This document shows, piece after piece, positions 8,577 through 18,244 of a stretch of DNA of 64,000 nucleotides (positions within the stretch are counted from its first letter, which is position 1; each line of letters starts with the position of its first letter). Under the pieces are notes generated by a model that was not told where the DNA came from, made no database searches, and worked only from the letters and a program-made list of their open reading frames with translations. The stretch covers positions 1,488,001 to 1,552,000 of the forward strand of contig CAVVVC010000001.1 of assembly GCA_963751595.1 (NCBI GenBank). Direction: 5' to 3'. Source of the DNA: JAHEGP01 sp963751595. Lineage in GTDB: Bacteria; Pseudomonadota; Gammaproteobacteria; Pseudomonadales; JAHEGP01. A program made the position numbers and the translations under genes.

Positions 8577-10237
8577 GTGCCGGCACCTCCGGCAACCCGG
8601 TCCACGGCGACGACGGCCCCGGCCTGTTTAACCGCCGCATTAATAAAGCCGGTGAACAATGGGTGGCCATCGCGGGGGGTAGAGGTAAATTCGGGATGGA
8701 ACTGGCACGCGACGAACCACGGGTGATCGGTGATTTCCACCACCTCGACCAGGGCATCGTCGGTGGACCAGCCACCCACCCGCAGGCCCGCCTGCTGGAG
8801 CTGATCGACCAGGTTGTTGTTGACCTCGTAACGGTGCCGGTGACGCTCCACGATCAGCTCCCGTCCATAGATGTTGCGCGCCAATGACCCCGGCACCAAA
8901 CGACATTCCTGGCCACCCAGGCGCATGGTGCCACCCAGGTCGGAGGCCTCGTTACGTTTTTCCGCAGAACCATCCTGATTGATCCATTCGGTGATCAGGC
9001 CCACCACCGGGTAAGGTGTTTGTTTGTCGAACTCAGTACTATTGGCTCTACCCATACCCGCCACATTGCGCGCAAACTCGATGACCGCCAGCTGCATACC
9101 CAGGCAGATGCCAAGGTAGGGAATGTTGTTTTCCCGGGCATACTGTACCGTGGCAATCTTGCCCTCGACGCCCCGGGCACCGAATCCGCCCGGCACCAGA
9201 ATGCCATGTACATTTTTGAGGAGCTGGCCACCATCGCGCTCCAGATCCTCCGAGTCGATGAACTCGAGGTTGACCCGGGTGCGGGTCTTGATTCCCGCGT
9301 GGCGCAGGGCCTCGACCAATGACTTGTAGGCATCCAGCAACTCCATGTATTTACCGACCATCGCAATAGTGACTTCCTGCTGCGGCTCGGCCTCATTGGC
9401 GACCACTGCCTGCCACTCATGGAGGTCAGCCGGCGGACAATCCAGTCCGAGTTTCTCAACCACGATGTCGTCCAGGCCTTCGGCATTCAGGAGTCCGGGG
9501 ATCGCGTAGATAGAGGAAACATCGGGCAGGGGTATCACTGCTTTCGGCTCGACATTGGTGAACAGGGCAATTTTTTTGCGTGAGCTGAGGTCGATTTCAT
9601 GCTCGGAGCGACAGATCAGAATATCCGGCTGCAAGCCGATGGAACGCAATTCCTTGACCGAGTGCTGGGTTGGCTTGGTCTTGGTCTCGCCGCTGGTGGC
9701 AATGTAGGGCACCAGGGTCAGGTGAATAAAAAGCGTGTTGTGACTGCCAAGCTCCATTCGCATTTGTCGAATGGCCTCGAGGAAGGGCTGGGATTCGATG
9801 TCGCCCACCGTGCCGCCGATCTCCACCAGGGCGATATCGGCATCGCCGGCCCCCTCTACGATCCGGCGCTTGATCTCATCGGTGATGTGGGGGATCACCT
9901 GCACCGTACCACCGAGAAAGTCGCCCCGGCGCTCCTTGCGCAGCACGGTTTCGTAGACCCGCCCGGTGGTGAAATTGTTGCGCCGACTCATAGTAGTGCG
10001 AACAAAGCGCTCGTAATGACCCAGGTCGAGGTCGGTTTCGGCACCGTCCTGGGTGACAAAAACTTCACCGTGCTGGAAGGGGCTCATGGTGCCCGGGTCG
10101 ACGTTGATATAGGGATCGAGCTTGAGCAGGGTAACCACAAGGCCCCGCGCTTCGAGGATAGCGCCCAGCGAGGCAGAGGCGATGCCCTTGCCAAGAGAGG
10201 ACACTACTCCGCCGGTAACAAAAACATAACGGGGCAT
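8573..10237 (-). CDS. pyrG: CTP synthase
   Basis: Amidates UTP to CTP with glutamine-derived ammonia. The N-terminal synthetase domain has the P-loop-like FVTGGVVSSLGKGIASASLG. The C-terminal class I glutaminase domain has its nucleophile cysteine in YLGICLGMQ and the His-Glu pair in CQFHPEFTS. The frame runs back to 10330, but ATG at 10237 gives the family start MPRYVFVTGG (554 residues). Together with kdsA it supplies CTP and Kdo for CMP-Kdo synthesis. Confidence 0.98.
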   Translation of the reverse strand: MPRYVFVTGGVVSSLGKGIASASLGAILEARGLVVTLLKLDPYINVDPGTMSPFQHGEVFVTQDGAETDLDLGHYERFVRTTMSRRNNFTTGRVYETVLRKERRGDFLGGTVQVIPHITDEIKRRIVEGAGDADIALVEIGGTVGDIESQPFLEAIRQMRMELGSHNTLFIHLTLVPYIATSGETKTKPTQHSVKELRSIGLQPDILICRSEHEIDLSSRKKIALFTNVEPKAVIPLPDVSSIYAIPGLLNAEGLDDIVVEKLGLDCPPADLHEWQAVVANEAEPQQEVTIAMVGKYMELLDAYKSLVEALRHAGIKTRTRVNLEFIDSEDLERDGGQLLKNVHGILVPGGFGARGVEGKIATVQYARENNIPYLGICLGMQLAVIEFARNVAGMGRANSTEFDKQTPYPVVGLITEWINQDGSAEKRNEASDLGGTMRLGGQECRLVPGSLARNIYGRELIVERHRHRYEVNNNLVDQLQQAGLRVGGWSTDDALVEVVEITDHPWFVACQFHPEFTSTPRDGHPLFTGFINAAVKQAGAVVAVDRVAGGAGT

Positions 10238-10366
10238 GTGACGCCTATCTGTCGTAGATTCGGATTGAAATGAAGCCTGGGTGAGCAGAGTTTCCCCCCG
10301 CCAGACCGGTTTCGAGATGGGCCGACACATTAGCAGAAAGGCCCCGAGCGCTCAATAGCCCTCAGC

Positions 10367-11695
10367 CTAAGGACAGCCGCCCCGGGGGTCCCATATCAGC
10401 TGTAGCGCACCGCCATCGGCGCCGGCCAGAAAGCGGCTGGCCACCGCCAGATCGGCCACTGCGGCGAGATCACCATCGCATACCAGCAGGGGAACCCGGC
10501 TGCGCCACCAGGGCGGCACACCCTGTTCCTGCAACAGTCTCTTCAGACTTACGCGGTGTTGCGATCCCGCGGGTTGAAGCGCCTCGCCGCCGGCTCGAAA
10601 TACCACCCGATAACTATACCCCGGATCGAGGCCACGAGCCTGTCCCCTGGACCAGCGCAAAACACCGGCGCTTCCCAGACCTGCGTGCTGATAACCGTCC
10701 CAGCCTGCCGCCGAAGGCGGTGTAGCCTCGGCGTCGTCAACGCAGTAGATTGCCTGCCGGTAACGCCGGAGGCTTCCGCCCCGCAACACCAGTGTGCCAG
10801 CAGCACTCTCCTTCGCCATCAGATCGCCGAAAAAGACCTGCCACTGGCGCTGGCGCAGGCTGTGTATTCCCAGGCGATGCAGCCACAGGCGAACCAGGTT
10901 GCGGACCCGGGCGGGGGACAGGGCTGCCATCGGGGCAAGCTCCAGGTGCGGTCCCCAGCGGTCTACCCTGGAAACCCTTTCCAGGTCACCGCCGGCAACT
11001 TCGTCCAACAGCGCGCTTGCATGGCCCAGCTCACGTAGCGTGGCGGCGAGGCGGTTCGCGTAATCCGGCCAGTGCCCGGCCGCGGTTGGCAGCAAGCGGT
11101 GGCGCACGAAATTGCGGGAAAACCGCAGATCCTCATTGCTCTCGTCCTCTACCCAGGCCAGTTGGTGCCGGCGCGCGTAGTCCAGCAGCTCGCTCCGCTG
11201 GTGCTGCAACAACGGCCGCACCCGCAGGGCCTCGGGGTGGGAGCAGACCGCCATGCCCGCCAGACCCGCGATACCCCGGGAGCGAAAAAGATTCAGCATC
11301 AGGGTCTCCAGTTGATCATCCCGGTGGTGCCCCAGGAACAGCACATCATCGCCCCGGCGCAGACTGTCGAAGGCCGCATAGCGAGCTTCCCGCGCCACCG
11401 ACTCCAGTCCCCCCCGGGGATTTCCCGGCAGCACGATACGCTGGCATACCAGGGCGACGTCCAACTGCTGGCAGAGTGCTTCGCAGTATTCTTGCCAGCT
11501 CTGGGCATTGGCACTCAGGCCGTGGTGAACGTGAATCGCGAGTAGCGAGGGTGGGGATTGCTGCTGGCGCACAAAGCGATTGAGCAGGTGCAGAAGTACT
11601 GTGGAATCGAGGCCCCCCGAGAGTCCGACCAGCCAGCGCGCCCTGTTTCGCAGGGGCGCTAGAATCGGGGTAACAGACTCCAGCAGGTCAGTCAT
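10367..11695 (-). CDS. tilS: tRNA(Ile)-lysidine synthetase
   Basis: Modifies the wobble cytidine of the minor tRNA-Ile (CAU) to lysidine, changing its codon and amino-acid identity. 442 residues. The ATP-pyrophosphatase loop LVGLSGGLDSTVLLHLL is at about 23-39, HVHHGLSANAQSW follows, and FLGHHRDDQLETLMLNLFR is the second conserved block; the C-terminal tRNA-binding region is divergent, as is usual. It lies between pyrG and accA, the usual accA-tilS-pyrG order. Confidence 0.95.
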   Translation of the reverse strand: MTDLLESVTPILAPLRNRARWLVGLSGGLDSTVLLHLLNRFVRQQQSPPSLLAIHVHHGLSANAQSWQEYCEALCQQLDVALVCQRIVLPGNPRGGLESVAREARYAAFDSLRRGDDVLFLGHHRDDQLETLMLNLFRSRGIAGLAGMAVCSHPEALRVRPLLQHQRSELLDYARRHQLAWVEDESNEDLRFSRNFVRHRLLPTAAGHWPDYANRLAATLRELGHASALLDEVAGGDLERVSRVDRWGPHLELAPMAALSPARVRNLVRLWLHRLGIHSLRQRQWQVFFGDLMAKESAAGTLVLRGGSLRRYRQAIYCVDDAEATPPSAAGWDGYQHAGLGSAGVLRWSRGQARGLDPGYSYRVVFRAGGEALQPAGSQHRVSLKRLLQEQGVPPWWRSRVPLLVCDGDLAAVADLAVASRFLAGADGGALQLIWDPRGGCP

Positions 11696-11752
11696 GCGAG
11701 CCGCGCCGCCCCGTACGGGTCGATACGGCGCAGCCGCCGGCAGGGAGATGGC

Positions 11753-12712
11753 CTATCCCGGTTGCTCATTGCCATAGGACATCAGGCGCTGGTAGCGGGC
11801 ATCCAGCAGCTCATCCAGGGGCCGCTGGGTGAGAACCCCCACCTGCTGCGTCAGGTGTTCCCTGATGCGTAGCGCCATGGCGTCGATATCGCGATGCGCT
11901 CCACCCATGGGCTCCGGGATGGTGGAATCGACAATGCCCAGCTCCTGCAGTACCTGCGATGTGACCCCCATCGCCGACGCCGCTTCCGGGGCCTTATCGG
12001 TGCTCTTCCAGATAATGTTGGCGCATCCCTCAGGGGAAATCACAAAGTAGGTCGAGTACTGCAACATCGCCAGATGGTCACCAACGCCGATACCCAGGGC
12101 GCCACCCGAGCTGCCCTCGCCGATCACTACACAGATAATGGGCGTTTTCAGGTGCGACATCACCGCAAGATTGGTGGCAATGGCTTCGCTGATACCGCGC
12201 TCCTCGGAGTCGATACCGGGGTAGGCTCCCGGGGTATCGATCAGCGTGATCACCGGCAATTGATAGCGCTCGGCGAGTCGCATCAGGCGCAGGGCCTTAC
12301 GATAACCCTCCGGTCGCGGCATGCCGAAATTGCGCCGCACCTTGTCGTTGACGCCCCGGCCTTTTTCCTGCCCGATAACCACGACCGGCGTGCCGTCGAG
12401 CCGCGCTATACCGCCGACGATAGCGGCGTCATCACCAAAATGGCGATCGCCATGCAGCTCGTCGAATTCCGAAAATATCCTTGGAATGTAGTCCATGGTG
12501 TAGGGGCGCATCGGGTGGCGCGCCACCTTGACAACCTGCCAGGGTGTCAGGTCTCCGTAAATCTTCTGGGTTAGCTTGTAGCTCTTGTCTTTGAGGGTAT
12601 TGATCTCTTCCGAAATATTGATGTCATTGTCGGTGCCCACCAGCGAGAGCTCTTCAATCTTGGTCTCCAGCTCGGCGATGGGTTGCTCGAAATCGAGGTA
12701 GTTGGGATTCAT
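11753..12712 (-). CDS. accA: Acetyl-CoA carboxylase carboxyltransferase subunit alpha
   Basis: Forms the carboxyltransferase with AccD, moving CO2 from biotin to acetyl-CoA to make malonyl-CoA. About 319 residues from ATG at 12712 (start MNPNYLDFEQPIAELE, as in the family); the frame stays open upstream to 12802 without family similarity. Typical blocks: HPMRPYTMDYI, ELHGDRHFGDDAAIVGG, DTPGAYPGIDSEERG and GEGSSGGALGIGVGD. It follows dnaE after a 188 bp gap that may hold its own promoter. Confidence 0.97.
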   Translation of the reverse strand: MNPNYLDFEQPIAELETKIEELSLVGTDNDINISEEINTLKDKSYKLTQKIYGDLTPWQVVKVARHPMRPYTMDYIPRIFSEFDELHGDRHFGDDAAIVGGIARLDGTPVVVIGQEKGRGVNDKVRRNFGMPRPEGYRKALRLMRLAERYQLPVITLIDTPGAYPGIDSEERGISEAIATNLAVMSHLKTPIICVVIGEGSSGGALGIGVGDHLAMLQYSTYFVISPEGCANIIWKSTDKAPEAASAMGVTSQVLQELGIVDSTIPEPMGGAHRDIDAMALRIREHLTQQVGVLTQRPLDELLDARYQRLMSYGNEQPG

Positions 12713-12857
12713 TATCACTGTCTTCCTGGCAAGGATGCGTGGGCTGCGTGATGATCGTCGATTCGAGGATTGGACCTGCACGATCCGGCCGGGCCCGGAC
12801 ACCCGGTGGCGGGGCAGTCAGTCCACGAAGCTTATCACGTCGTTTTTCTGACCGGCT

Positions 12858-12863
12858 ACTATA
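12858..12863 (-). promoter_or_regulatory. Weak candidate accA promoter (-10 box)
   Basis: Reads TATAGT on the minus strand in the 188 bp dnaE-accA gap, about 145 bp before the accA start. No convincing -35 box. Listed because the gap is unusually long for this otherwise tightly packed block. Confidence 0.22.
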
Positions 12864-12900
12864 CCAAGTTACCGGCCGACTTGCAGAACGTCCTGCGCAA

Positions 12901-15900
12901 TCAGTGCAGGGGGGCAACGACGACGAGATCGGGCCTGAGCAGGCCAGACTCAATCACCTGGTTGGCATAGAGCACATCAACCCGGGGTGCGCCGAAGCAC
13001 TGCTTGAGGCGAGCGAGACTGTCGTCGCTGGGATCGATTTGCCAGGCTTCCCCCAGTGACAATCGCCCCCGGGCCCCACGGGCGCGGTATTCGATCCACA
13101 GCGGACAACCCCCACCCACGCCAGCCTCCACCAGGCCTCTGAGCCGGGGACTGAAATCGGCGGGAAACGCTTCGCTATCCAGGTGCATGACCACTGCCCT
13201 GGCTTTGTCGCGACGGGTATCATCGAGACTGGCAATGGCGTTGGCCCGCATTTTCAGGGAGCCGTCACGTTCATCCTGCAACACCACGCCTTCGCAAACC
13301 ACAATGGTATCGTCTGCCAGCTGCTCACGAAAACCCGCGAGTTGCTCCGAAAACAGCGTGGTCTCGATCCTGCCGCTGCGGTCGTCCAGCACCAGCACCG
13401 CCATATCATCACCACGCCGGGTCTTCATGATGCGATGACTGACCACCAGGCCCGCTATCGACTGGCTCTGCTTGTCGGCACGCAAGTCGGCGATCCGGTC
13501 ACGGGTAAACTGACCCAGTTCGTCGAGATACTCGTCGATGGGGTGGCCACTGACGTACAAGCCCAGGGTCGTCTTTTCCCCCTTCAGGCGCTCACGCTCC
13601 GTCCACGGCGCCACCTTGCGATAATCGGCATAGACATCACCGTCGACGACGGTGCTCACCTCGCCAAACATGTCATCGATGCCGCTGCTGGTATTGTGGG
13701 CCAGTTGCTCCGCCGCTTTCACCGCGTCCCCCAGTGCCGCCTGCAACCAGGCCCGCTCGGATCGCAAACGATCAAACGCCCCCGCCTTGATCAATGCCTC
13801 CAGGGCGCGCTTGTTCAGCTTGCGCGCATCCACCCGGGCACAGAAATCGAACAGGTTTTTAAAGGGCTGGTTGTTCTGGCGCCCGGCGATAAGCTCTGCA
13901 ACCGGCCCCTCCCCGAGCCCCTTGATGGCGCCCAATCCGTATATGATATGGCCTTCCTCATCGACGCTGAAAGCGAACTCACCCCGGTTCACATCGGGCG
14001 GCTCCACCGCCAGCCCCATGTTTCTGGCCTCCTCGATGAAGGTGACCACCTTGTCGGTCTTGTCCATATCGGAGGACATGGTAGCCGCCATGAATTCCGC
14101 CGGGTAATGGGTTTTAAGCCACGCGGTCTGGTAGGACACCAACGCGTAGGCCGCCGAATGGGACTTGTTGAAACCGTAGCCGGCGAATTTCTCCATCAGG
14201 TCGAAAATATTATTGGCCAGGTCCGGATCGAAGGACAGGCCCGTGGCGCCGTCGATAAACAGCTCCCGTTGTTTCGCCATCTCCTCGGGTTTCTTTTTTC
14301 CCATCGCCCGGCGCAGCAGGTCGGCAGCCCCGAGGGAGTAGCCCCCCATCGCCTGGGCGATCTGCATGACCTGTTCCTGATAGAGGATGATCCCGTAGGT
14401 GGGCTCGAGAATCGGCTGCAGGCATTCATGCTGGTATTTGGGGTGCGGATAGGCCACCTCGGCCCTGCCGTGCTTGCGGTTGATAAAGTCATCGACCATA
14501 CCCGACTGCAGTGGCCCGGGGCGAAACAGGGCTACCAGGGCGATGATATCCTCGAAACAGTTGGGCCGCAGCCGCCGTATCAGGTCCTTCATGCCCCGGG
14601 ACTCAAGCTGGAATACGGCGGTGGTTTGGCCTTCCTGCAGCAGCTTGAAAGTCGCGGCATCGTCCAGCGGAATACGGGTGATGTCCAGCGGCGGCTCCCC
14701 CAGTGCCTGACGACGGCGATCGATCATCTTCAGCGCCCAGTCGATAATGGTGAGGGTGCGCAGGCCGAGGAAGTCGAATTTGACCAGCCCCACCTCCTCG
14801 ACGTCGTTCTTGTCGTACTGGGTGACGATGCCCTCGCCACCGGCCGAGTGCAGTGGTGCAAAGTCGGTCAGGGCCGTTGGCGCGATAACGACACCGCCGG
14901 CGTGCTTGCCAACGTTGCGCGCAATGCCTTCGAGCTTGCGGGCCATCTCCCAGACTTCCTGGGCCTGCTCGTCGACCGCCAGGTGCTCGCGCAGGGTTTG
15001 CTCCTGGTCGTAGGCCTTTTCCATGGTGATACCCGGTTCGAACGGGATCAACTTGGAGAGCTTGTCTGCCAGGCCGTAGGGCTTGCCCTGGGCCCTGGCG
15101 ACATCGCGCACCGCGGCCTTCGCCGCCAGGGTGCCAAAAGTGATGATCTGGCTGACTGCGTCCCGGCCGTAGCGATCGGCGACATAGCTGATAACCCGGT
15201 CGCGTCCGTCCATGCAAAAATCGATATCGAAATCTGGCATCGATACCCGCTCGGGATTGAGAAATCGCTCGAACAGCAGGTCGTAGGCGATGGGATCGAG
15301 GTCGGTGATCAGCAGCGCGTAGGCAACCAGGGAACCGGCTCCCGAACCCCGCCCCGGACCCACCGGGATACCGTGGTCCTTGGCCCAACGGATAAAATCC
15401 ATAACGATGAGAAAGTAGCCCGGGAAGCCCATCGTGATGATGGTGTCCAACTCGAAGTCGAGGCGCTCGCGGTAAAGCTCCACCTGTTGCTGGTAGTCGG
15501 CGGCCTGGGGGTCCAGCAGCTTGTTCAGGCGTTCGTCGAGGCCGTCGTGGGACACCTTGCGAAAAAACGCATCCATGGTCATGCCCTCGGGCACCGGATA
15601 CTCTGGCAGGTAATAGGTTCCCAGCTCGATCGGCACACTGCAGCGCCGGGCGATTTCCACGGTGTTGGTAAGGGCCTCTGGAATATCCGCGAACAGAACC
15701 GCCATTTCGGCACCACTCTTGAGATACTGCTCGGCACTGTAGCGCCGCTGCCGGCGGGGATCATCGAGCGCCCTGCCCTCGGCGATGCAGACCCGTACTT
15801 CATGGGCCTCAAACTTGTCGGCTTCGAGGAAGCGCACATCGTTGGTGGCGACCACCGGCAGTTGCAGGGCTGTTGCCAGCTCCACCGCCCGGTAAACATA

Positions 15901-16437
15901 CAGCTCATCCTCGGCCCGGAGCGTGCGCTGCAGCTCAATATAGAAGCGATCGGGAAATCGCTGCTGCCACCATTGCGCCTGCTCCCTGGCCAACTCAGGA
16001 CGCTGGTTCAGAAGGGATCGCCCGATGTCGCCATATTTACCGCCGGAGAGGATGATCAGGCCTTCGCCGTATTCGATCAACCAGTCGCGTTGCACAAAGG
16101 CCCGCCCCTGGAACTGGCCCTCGAGCCATGCCCGGCTGATCAACTTTCGCAGGTTGCCATAGCCCGTCAGATTCTGCGCCAGGGCAGTCACCGTGAAGGG
16201 CAGCTCTTCTTCATCCTGCCGGTGAACCTGCAGATCGCAACCGAAAATGGGTTTGATACCGGCGCCCAGGCAGGCCTGGTAAAACTTCACCAGGCCGAAA
16301 AAATTGGTGTCATCAGCTATCGCCACAGCGGGCATGCCGGCGCCGGCAACCGCCCGGGTCAGCGCTTTCACCTTGACGATACCATCGACCAGGGAATACT
16401 CGGTATGTACTTTCAGGTGGACGAAGTCAGCACTCAT
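12901..16437 (-). CDS. dnaE: DNA polymerase III alpha subunit
   Basis: Catalytic subunit of the replicative polymerase. 1178 residues against 1160 in E. coli. The N-terminal PHP domain starts FVHLKVHTEYSLVDG; the palm carries the catalytic aspartates in MPDFDIDFCMDGRDRV and the third in VGLVKFDFLGLRT; a C-terminal OB domain (about 990-1070) and tau-binding tail follow. ATG at 16437 overlaps the rnhB stop by 4 bp. A long open frame on the opposite strand (13183-16560) is a codon-bias shadow of this gene. Confidence 0.98.
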   Translation of the reverse strand: MSADFVHLKVHTEYSLVDGIVKVKALTRAVAGAGMPAVAIADDTNFFGLVKFYQACLGAGIKPIFGCDLQVHRQDEEELPFTVTALAQNLTGYGNLRKLISRAWLEGQFQGRAFVQRDWLIEYGEGLIILSGGKYGDIGRSLLNQRPELAREQAQWWQQRFPDRFYIELQRTLRAEDELYVYRAVELATALQLPVVATNDVRFLEADKFEAHEVRVCIAEGRALDDPRRQRRYSAEQYLKSGAEMAVLFADIPEALTNTVEIARRCSVPIELGTYYLPEYPVPEGMTMDAFFRKVSHDGLDERLNKLLDPQAADYQQQVELYRERLDFELDTIITMGFPGYFLIVMDFIRWAKDHGIPVGPGRGSGAGSLVAYALLITDLDPIAYDLLFERFLNPERVSMPDFDIDFCMDGRDRVISYVADRYGRDAVSQIITFGTLAAKAAVRDVARAQGKPYGLADKLSKLIPFEPGITMEKAYDQEQTLREHLAVDEQAQEVWEMARKLEGIARNVGKHAGGVVIAPTALTDFAPLHSAGGEGIVTQYDKNDVEEVGLVKFDFLGLRTLTIIDWALKMIDRRRQALGEPPLDITRIPLDDAATFKLLQEGQTTAVFQLESRGMKDLIRRLRPNCFEDIIALVALFRPGPLQSGMVDDFINRKHGRAEVAYPHPKYQHECLQPILEPTYGIILYQEQVMQIAQAMGGYSLGAADLLRRAMGKKKPEEMAKQRELFIDGATGLSFDPDLANNIFDLMEKFAGYGFNKSHSAAYALVSYQTAWLKTHYPAEFMAATMSSDMDKTDKVVTFIEEARNMGLAVEPPDVNRGEFAFSVDEEGHIIYGLGAIKGLGEGPVAELIAGRQNNQPFKNLFDFCARVDARKLNKRALEALIKAGAFDRLRSERAWLQAALGDAVKAAEQLAHNTSSGIDDMFGEVSTVVDGDVYADYRKVAPWTERERLKGEKTTLGLYVSGHPIDEYLDELGQFTRDRIADLRADKQSQSIAGLVVSHRIMKTRRGDDMAVLVLDDRSGRIETTLFSEQLAGFREQLADDTIVVCEGVVLQDERDGSLKMRANAIASLDDTRRDKARAVVMHLDSEAFPADFSPRLRGLVEAGVGGGCPLWIEYRARGARGRLSLGEAWQIDPSDDSLARLKQCFGAPRVDVLYANQVIESGLLRPDLVVVAPLH

Positions 16438-17048
16438 AGGTCATCACCCGCGCCGTTGGACCCAGTCGCCAGTAGCCGCGCCACCGGGCGGAAACCGCGG
16501 CGGTGCTCGGGGCAGGGCCCGAGAGATTGTAGTGCCTGCAAGTGCGCCGCAGTTGGATAGCCCTTGTGTTGCGCGAAACCGTAGCCGGGGTATTGTTGCT
16601 CCAGCCGGGACATATCGCGGTCACGGGTCACCTTGGCGAGGATGGAAGCGGCACCGATCGACGCAAACCGCGCATCGCCGTTAACGATGGCTTCACTGGA
16701 ATAATGCCACGCGGGAGTGCGGTTGCCATCGACCAGGATATGCGCAGGCTGGGGCCGCAAACCCGAAACCGCCCGCTGCATGGCAAGCATCGTTGCATGG
16801 AGGATATTCAGGGATTCGATCTCCGCCACGCTGGCCCGGCCAATGGCCCAGCTGCTGGCTGCACAGATCTCCCCGAACAATTCCTCCCTCCTCCCGGAAC
16901 TCAGCTTTTTCGAGTCATTGATACCGGCAACGGGTCGGCTGGGGTCGAGAATCACCGCTGCCGCAACCACATCCCCCGCAAGGGGGCCACGACCTGCCTC
17001 GTCCACACCGGCGACCAGTTCACCGGGCGGCACAATCCTCTTCCTCAT
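16434..17048 (-). CDS. rnhB: Ribonuclease HII
   Basis: Removes ribonucleotides from RNA-DNA hybrids and from DNA. 204 residues. The acidic active-site motif GVDEAGRGPLAGDVV is at about 13-27 and the later aspartate is in HILVDGNRTP. Overlaps lpxB upstream and dnaE downstream by 4 bp each, reproducing the conserved lpxB-rnhB-dnaE arrangement. Confidence 0.97.
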   Translation of the reverse strand: MRKRIVPPGELVAGVDEAGRGPLAGDVVAAAVILDPSRPVAGINDSKKLSSGRREELFGEICAASSWAIGRASVAEIESLNILHATMLAMQRAVSGLRPQPAHILVDGNRTPAWHYSSEAIVNGDARFASIGAASILAKVTRDRDMSRLEQQYPGYGFAQHKGYPTAAHLQALQSLGPCPEHRRGFRPVARLLATGSNGAGDDL

Positions 17049-18208
17049 GGCTGCTGCTCCACCAGCTCGGCGATGGCCTGCGCCGCCGCATGGCTGGCAT
17101 CGCGCCGCAGATCACGGTGTATAGCCTGGAAGCGTTGCTGCACTTGCCGCACCTGCTCGGGTTGCTCCAGCCACGCATCGACTGCATCGCTGAGGCTTTG
17201 ATGGGTAACCTGCTCCTGCAACAGCTCGGGTACCAGCGCCTCACCGGCAAGCAGGTTTGGCAGGGCAATAAATTCGGTTTTTACCAGTCGCGAGAGCAAC
17301 CAATAGGACAGGGGCGACAGTTTGTAGGCAACCACCATGGGTTTTTTCAGCAACATCGCTTCAAGGGTTGTGGTGCCCGATGTCATCAACACCACATCCG
17401 CCGCCGTCATCGCCAGCTGGGATTGCCCTCTCAGAAGCCGTATTCGCCCCAGTATCTCTGGCCCTGACTCCAGTTCCGCCAGGATCCCCTGCAACTGCTT
17501 GTAGCGCTCGTCACTGGCGGCCGGAACCAGCACGATAGCGTTGGGCCGTCGGCGCAGCAGGTCCGCAGCGGCCTGCAGGAATACCGGCCCGAGCAGGGCG
17601 ATCTCTCCCTGGCGGCTACCGGGCAAGACCGCGATGATGGGGCCAGGCGCTGCGCACTGCAGTTGCTCTCGGGCAGCATCGATGTCTGGCTCAAGGGGCA
17701 GCTCATCGGCCAGGGGGTGGCCGATAAATGCCACCGGAACCCTGTGCTGGCGATAAAACGCGGCTTCAAAGGGGAAAAGGGTCAGCATCAGATTGACTGC
17801 GCGGGAGATTTTGACCACCCGACCCTGGCGCCACGCCCATACCGAGGGGCTGACATAGTGAGCGGTGCGGATCCCGATTCGCTGCAACTTGAGTTCGATC
17901 CCCAGGTTAAAGTCCGGGGAATCGATGCCAATGAAAATATCCGGGGGTTCGATCTGGAAATGTCGCACCAGGTTACTGCGCATGCGCAGCAGCTCCGGCA
18001 GGCGCTTCAGGGGGTCGATCAAACCCATCACCGAAAGTCGGTCCAGGGGATAGAAGCTCACCATGCCCTGGCCAACCATCTGCTCGCCGCCGATGCCGGA
18101 GAACTCGGCATTGGGGTAGATTTCCCGTAGCGCCGCAATCAGGCCTGCTCCCAGGATATCCCCCGAGGCCTCACCAGCGACCATACCTACACGCAGTACT
18201 CTATTCAC
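17045..18208 (-). CDS. lpxB: Lipid-A-disaccharide synthase
   Basis: Glycosyltransferase that joins 2,3-diacylglucosamine 1-phosphate to UDP-2,3-diacylglucosamine, forming the lipid A disaccharide. 387 residues. GT-B family markers: VGMVAGEASGDILGAGLI at the N terminus, FIGIDSPDFNLG, YVSPSVWAWRQGRV, and VLPGSRQGEI. The start at 18208 is GTG; a later methionine would cut into the conserved N terminus. It follows lpxA by 36 bp and overlaps rnhB. Confidence 0.96.
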   Translation of the reverse strand: MNRVLRVGMVAGEASGDILGAGLIAALREIYPNAEFSGIGGEQMVGQGMVSFYPLDRLSVMGLIDPLKRLPELLRMRSNLVRHFQIEPPDIFIGIDSPDFNLGIELKLQRIGIRTAHYVSPSVWAWRQGRVVKISRAVNLMLTLFPFEAAFYRQHRVPVAFIGHPLADELPLEPDIDAAREQLQCAAPGPIIAVLPGSRQGEIALLGPVFLQAAADLLRRRPNAIVLVPAASDERYKQLQGILAELESGPEILGRIRLLRGQSQLAMTAADVVLMTSGTTTLEAMLLKKPMVVAYKLSPLSYWLLSRLVKTEFIALPNLLAGEALVPELLQEQVTHQSLSDAVDAWLEQPEQVRQVQQRFQAIHRDLRRDASHAAAQAIAELVEQQP

Positions 18209-18244
18209 CGCTACCTGCCAGTTTCCAAAGCGTTCAGGGCAGTG

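Noticed and set aside
13183..16560. A 1125-codon open frame on the plus strand, opposite dnaE
   Set aside because: It mirrors dnaE almost end to end and shows no recognisable domain; GC-rich codon bias produces such antisense frames. dnaE itself matches its family throughout.
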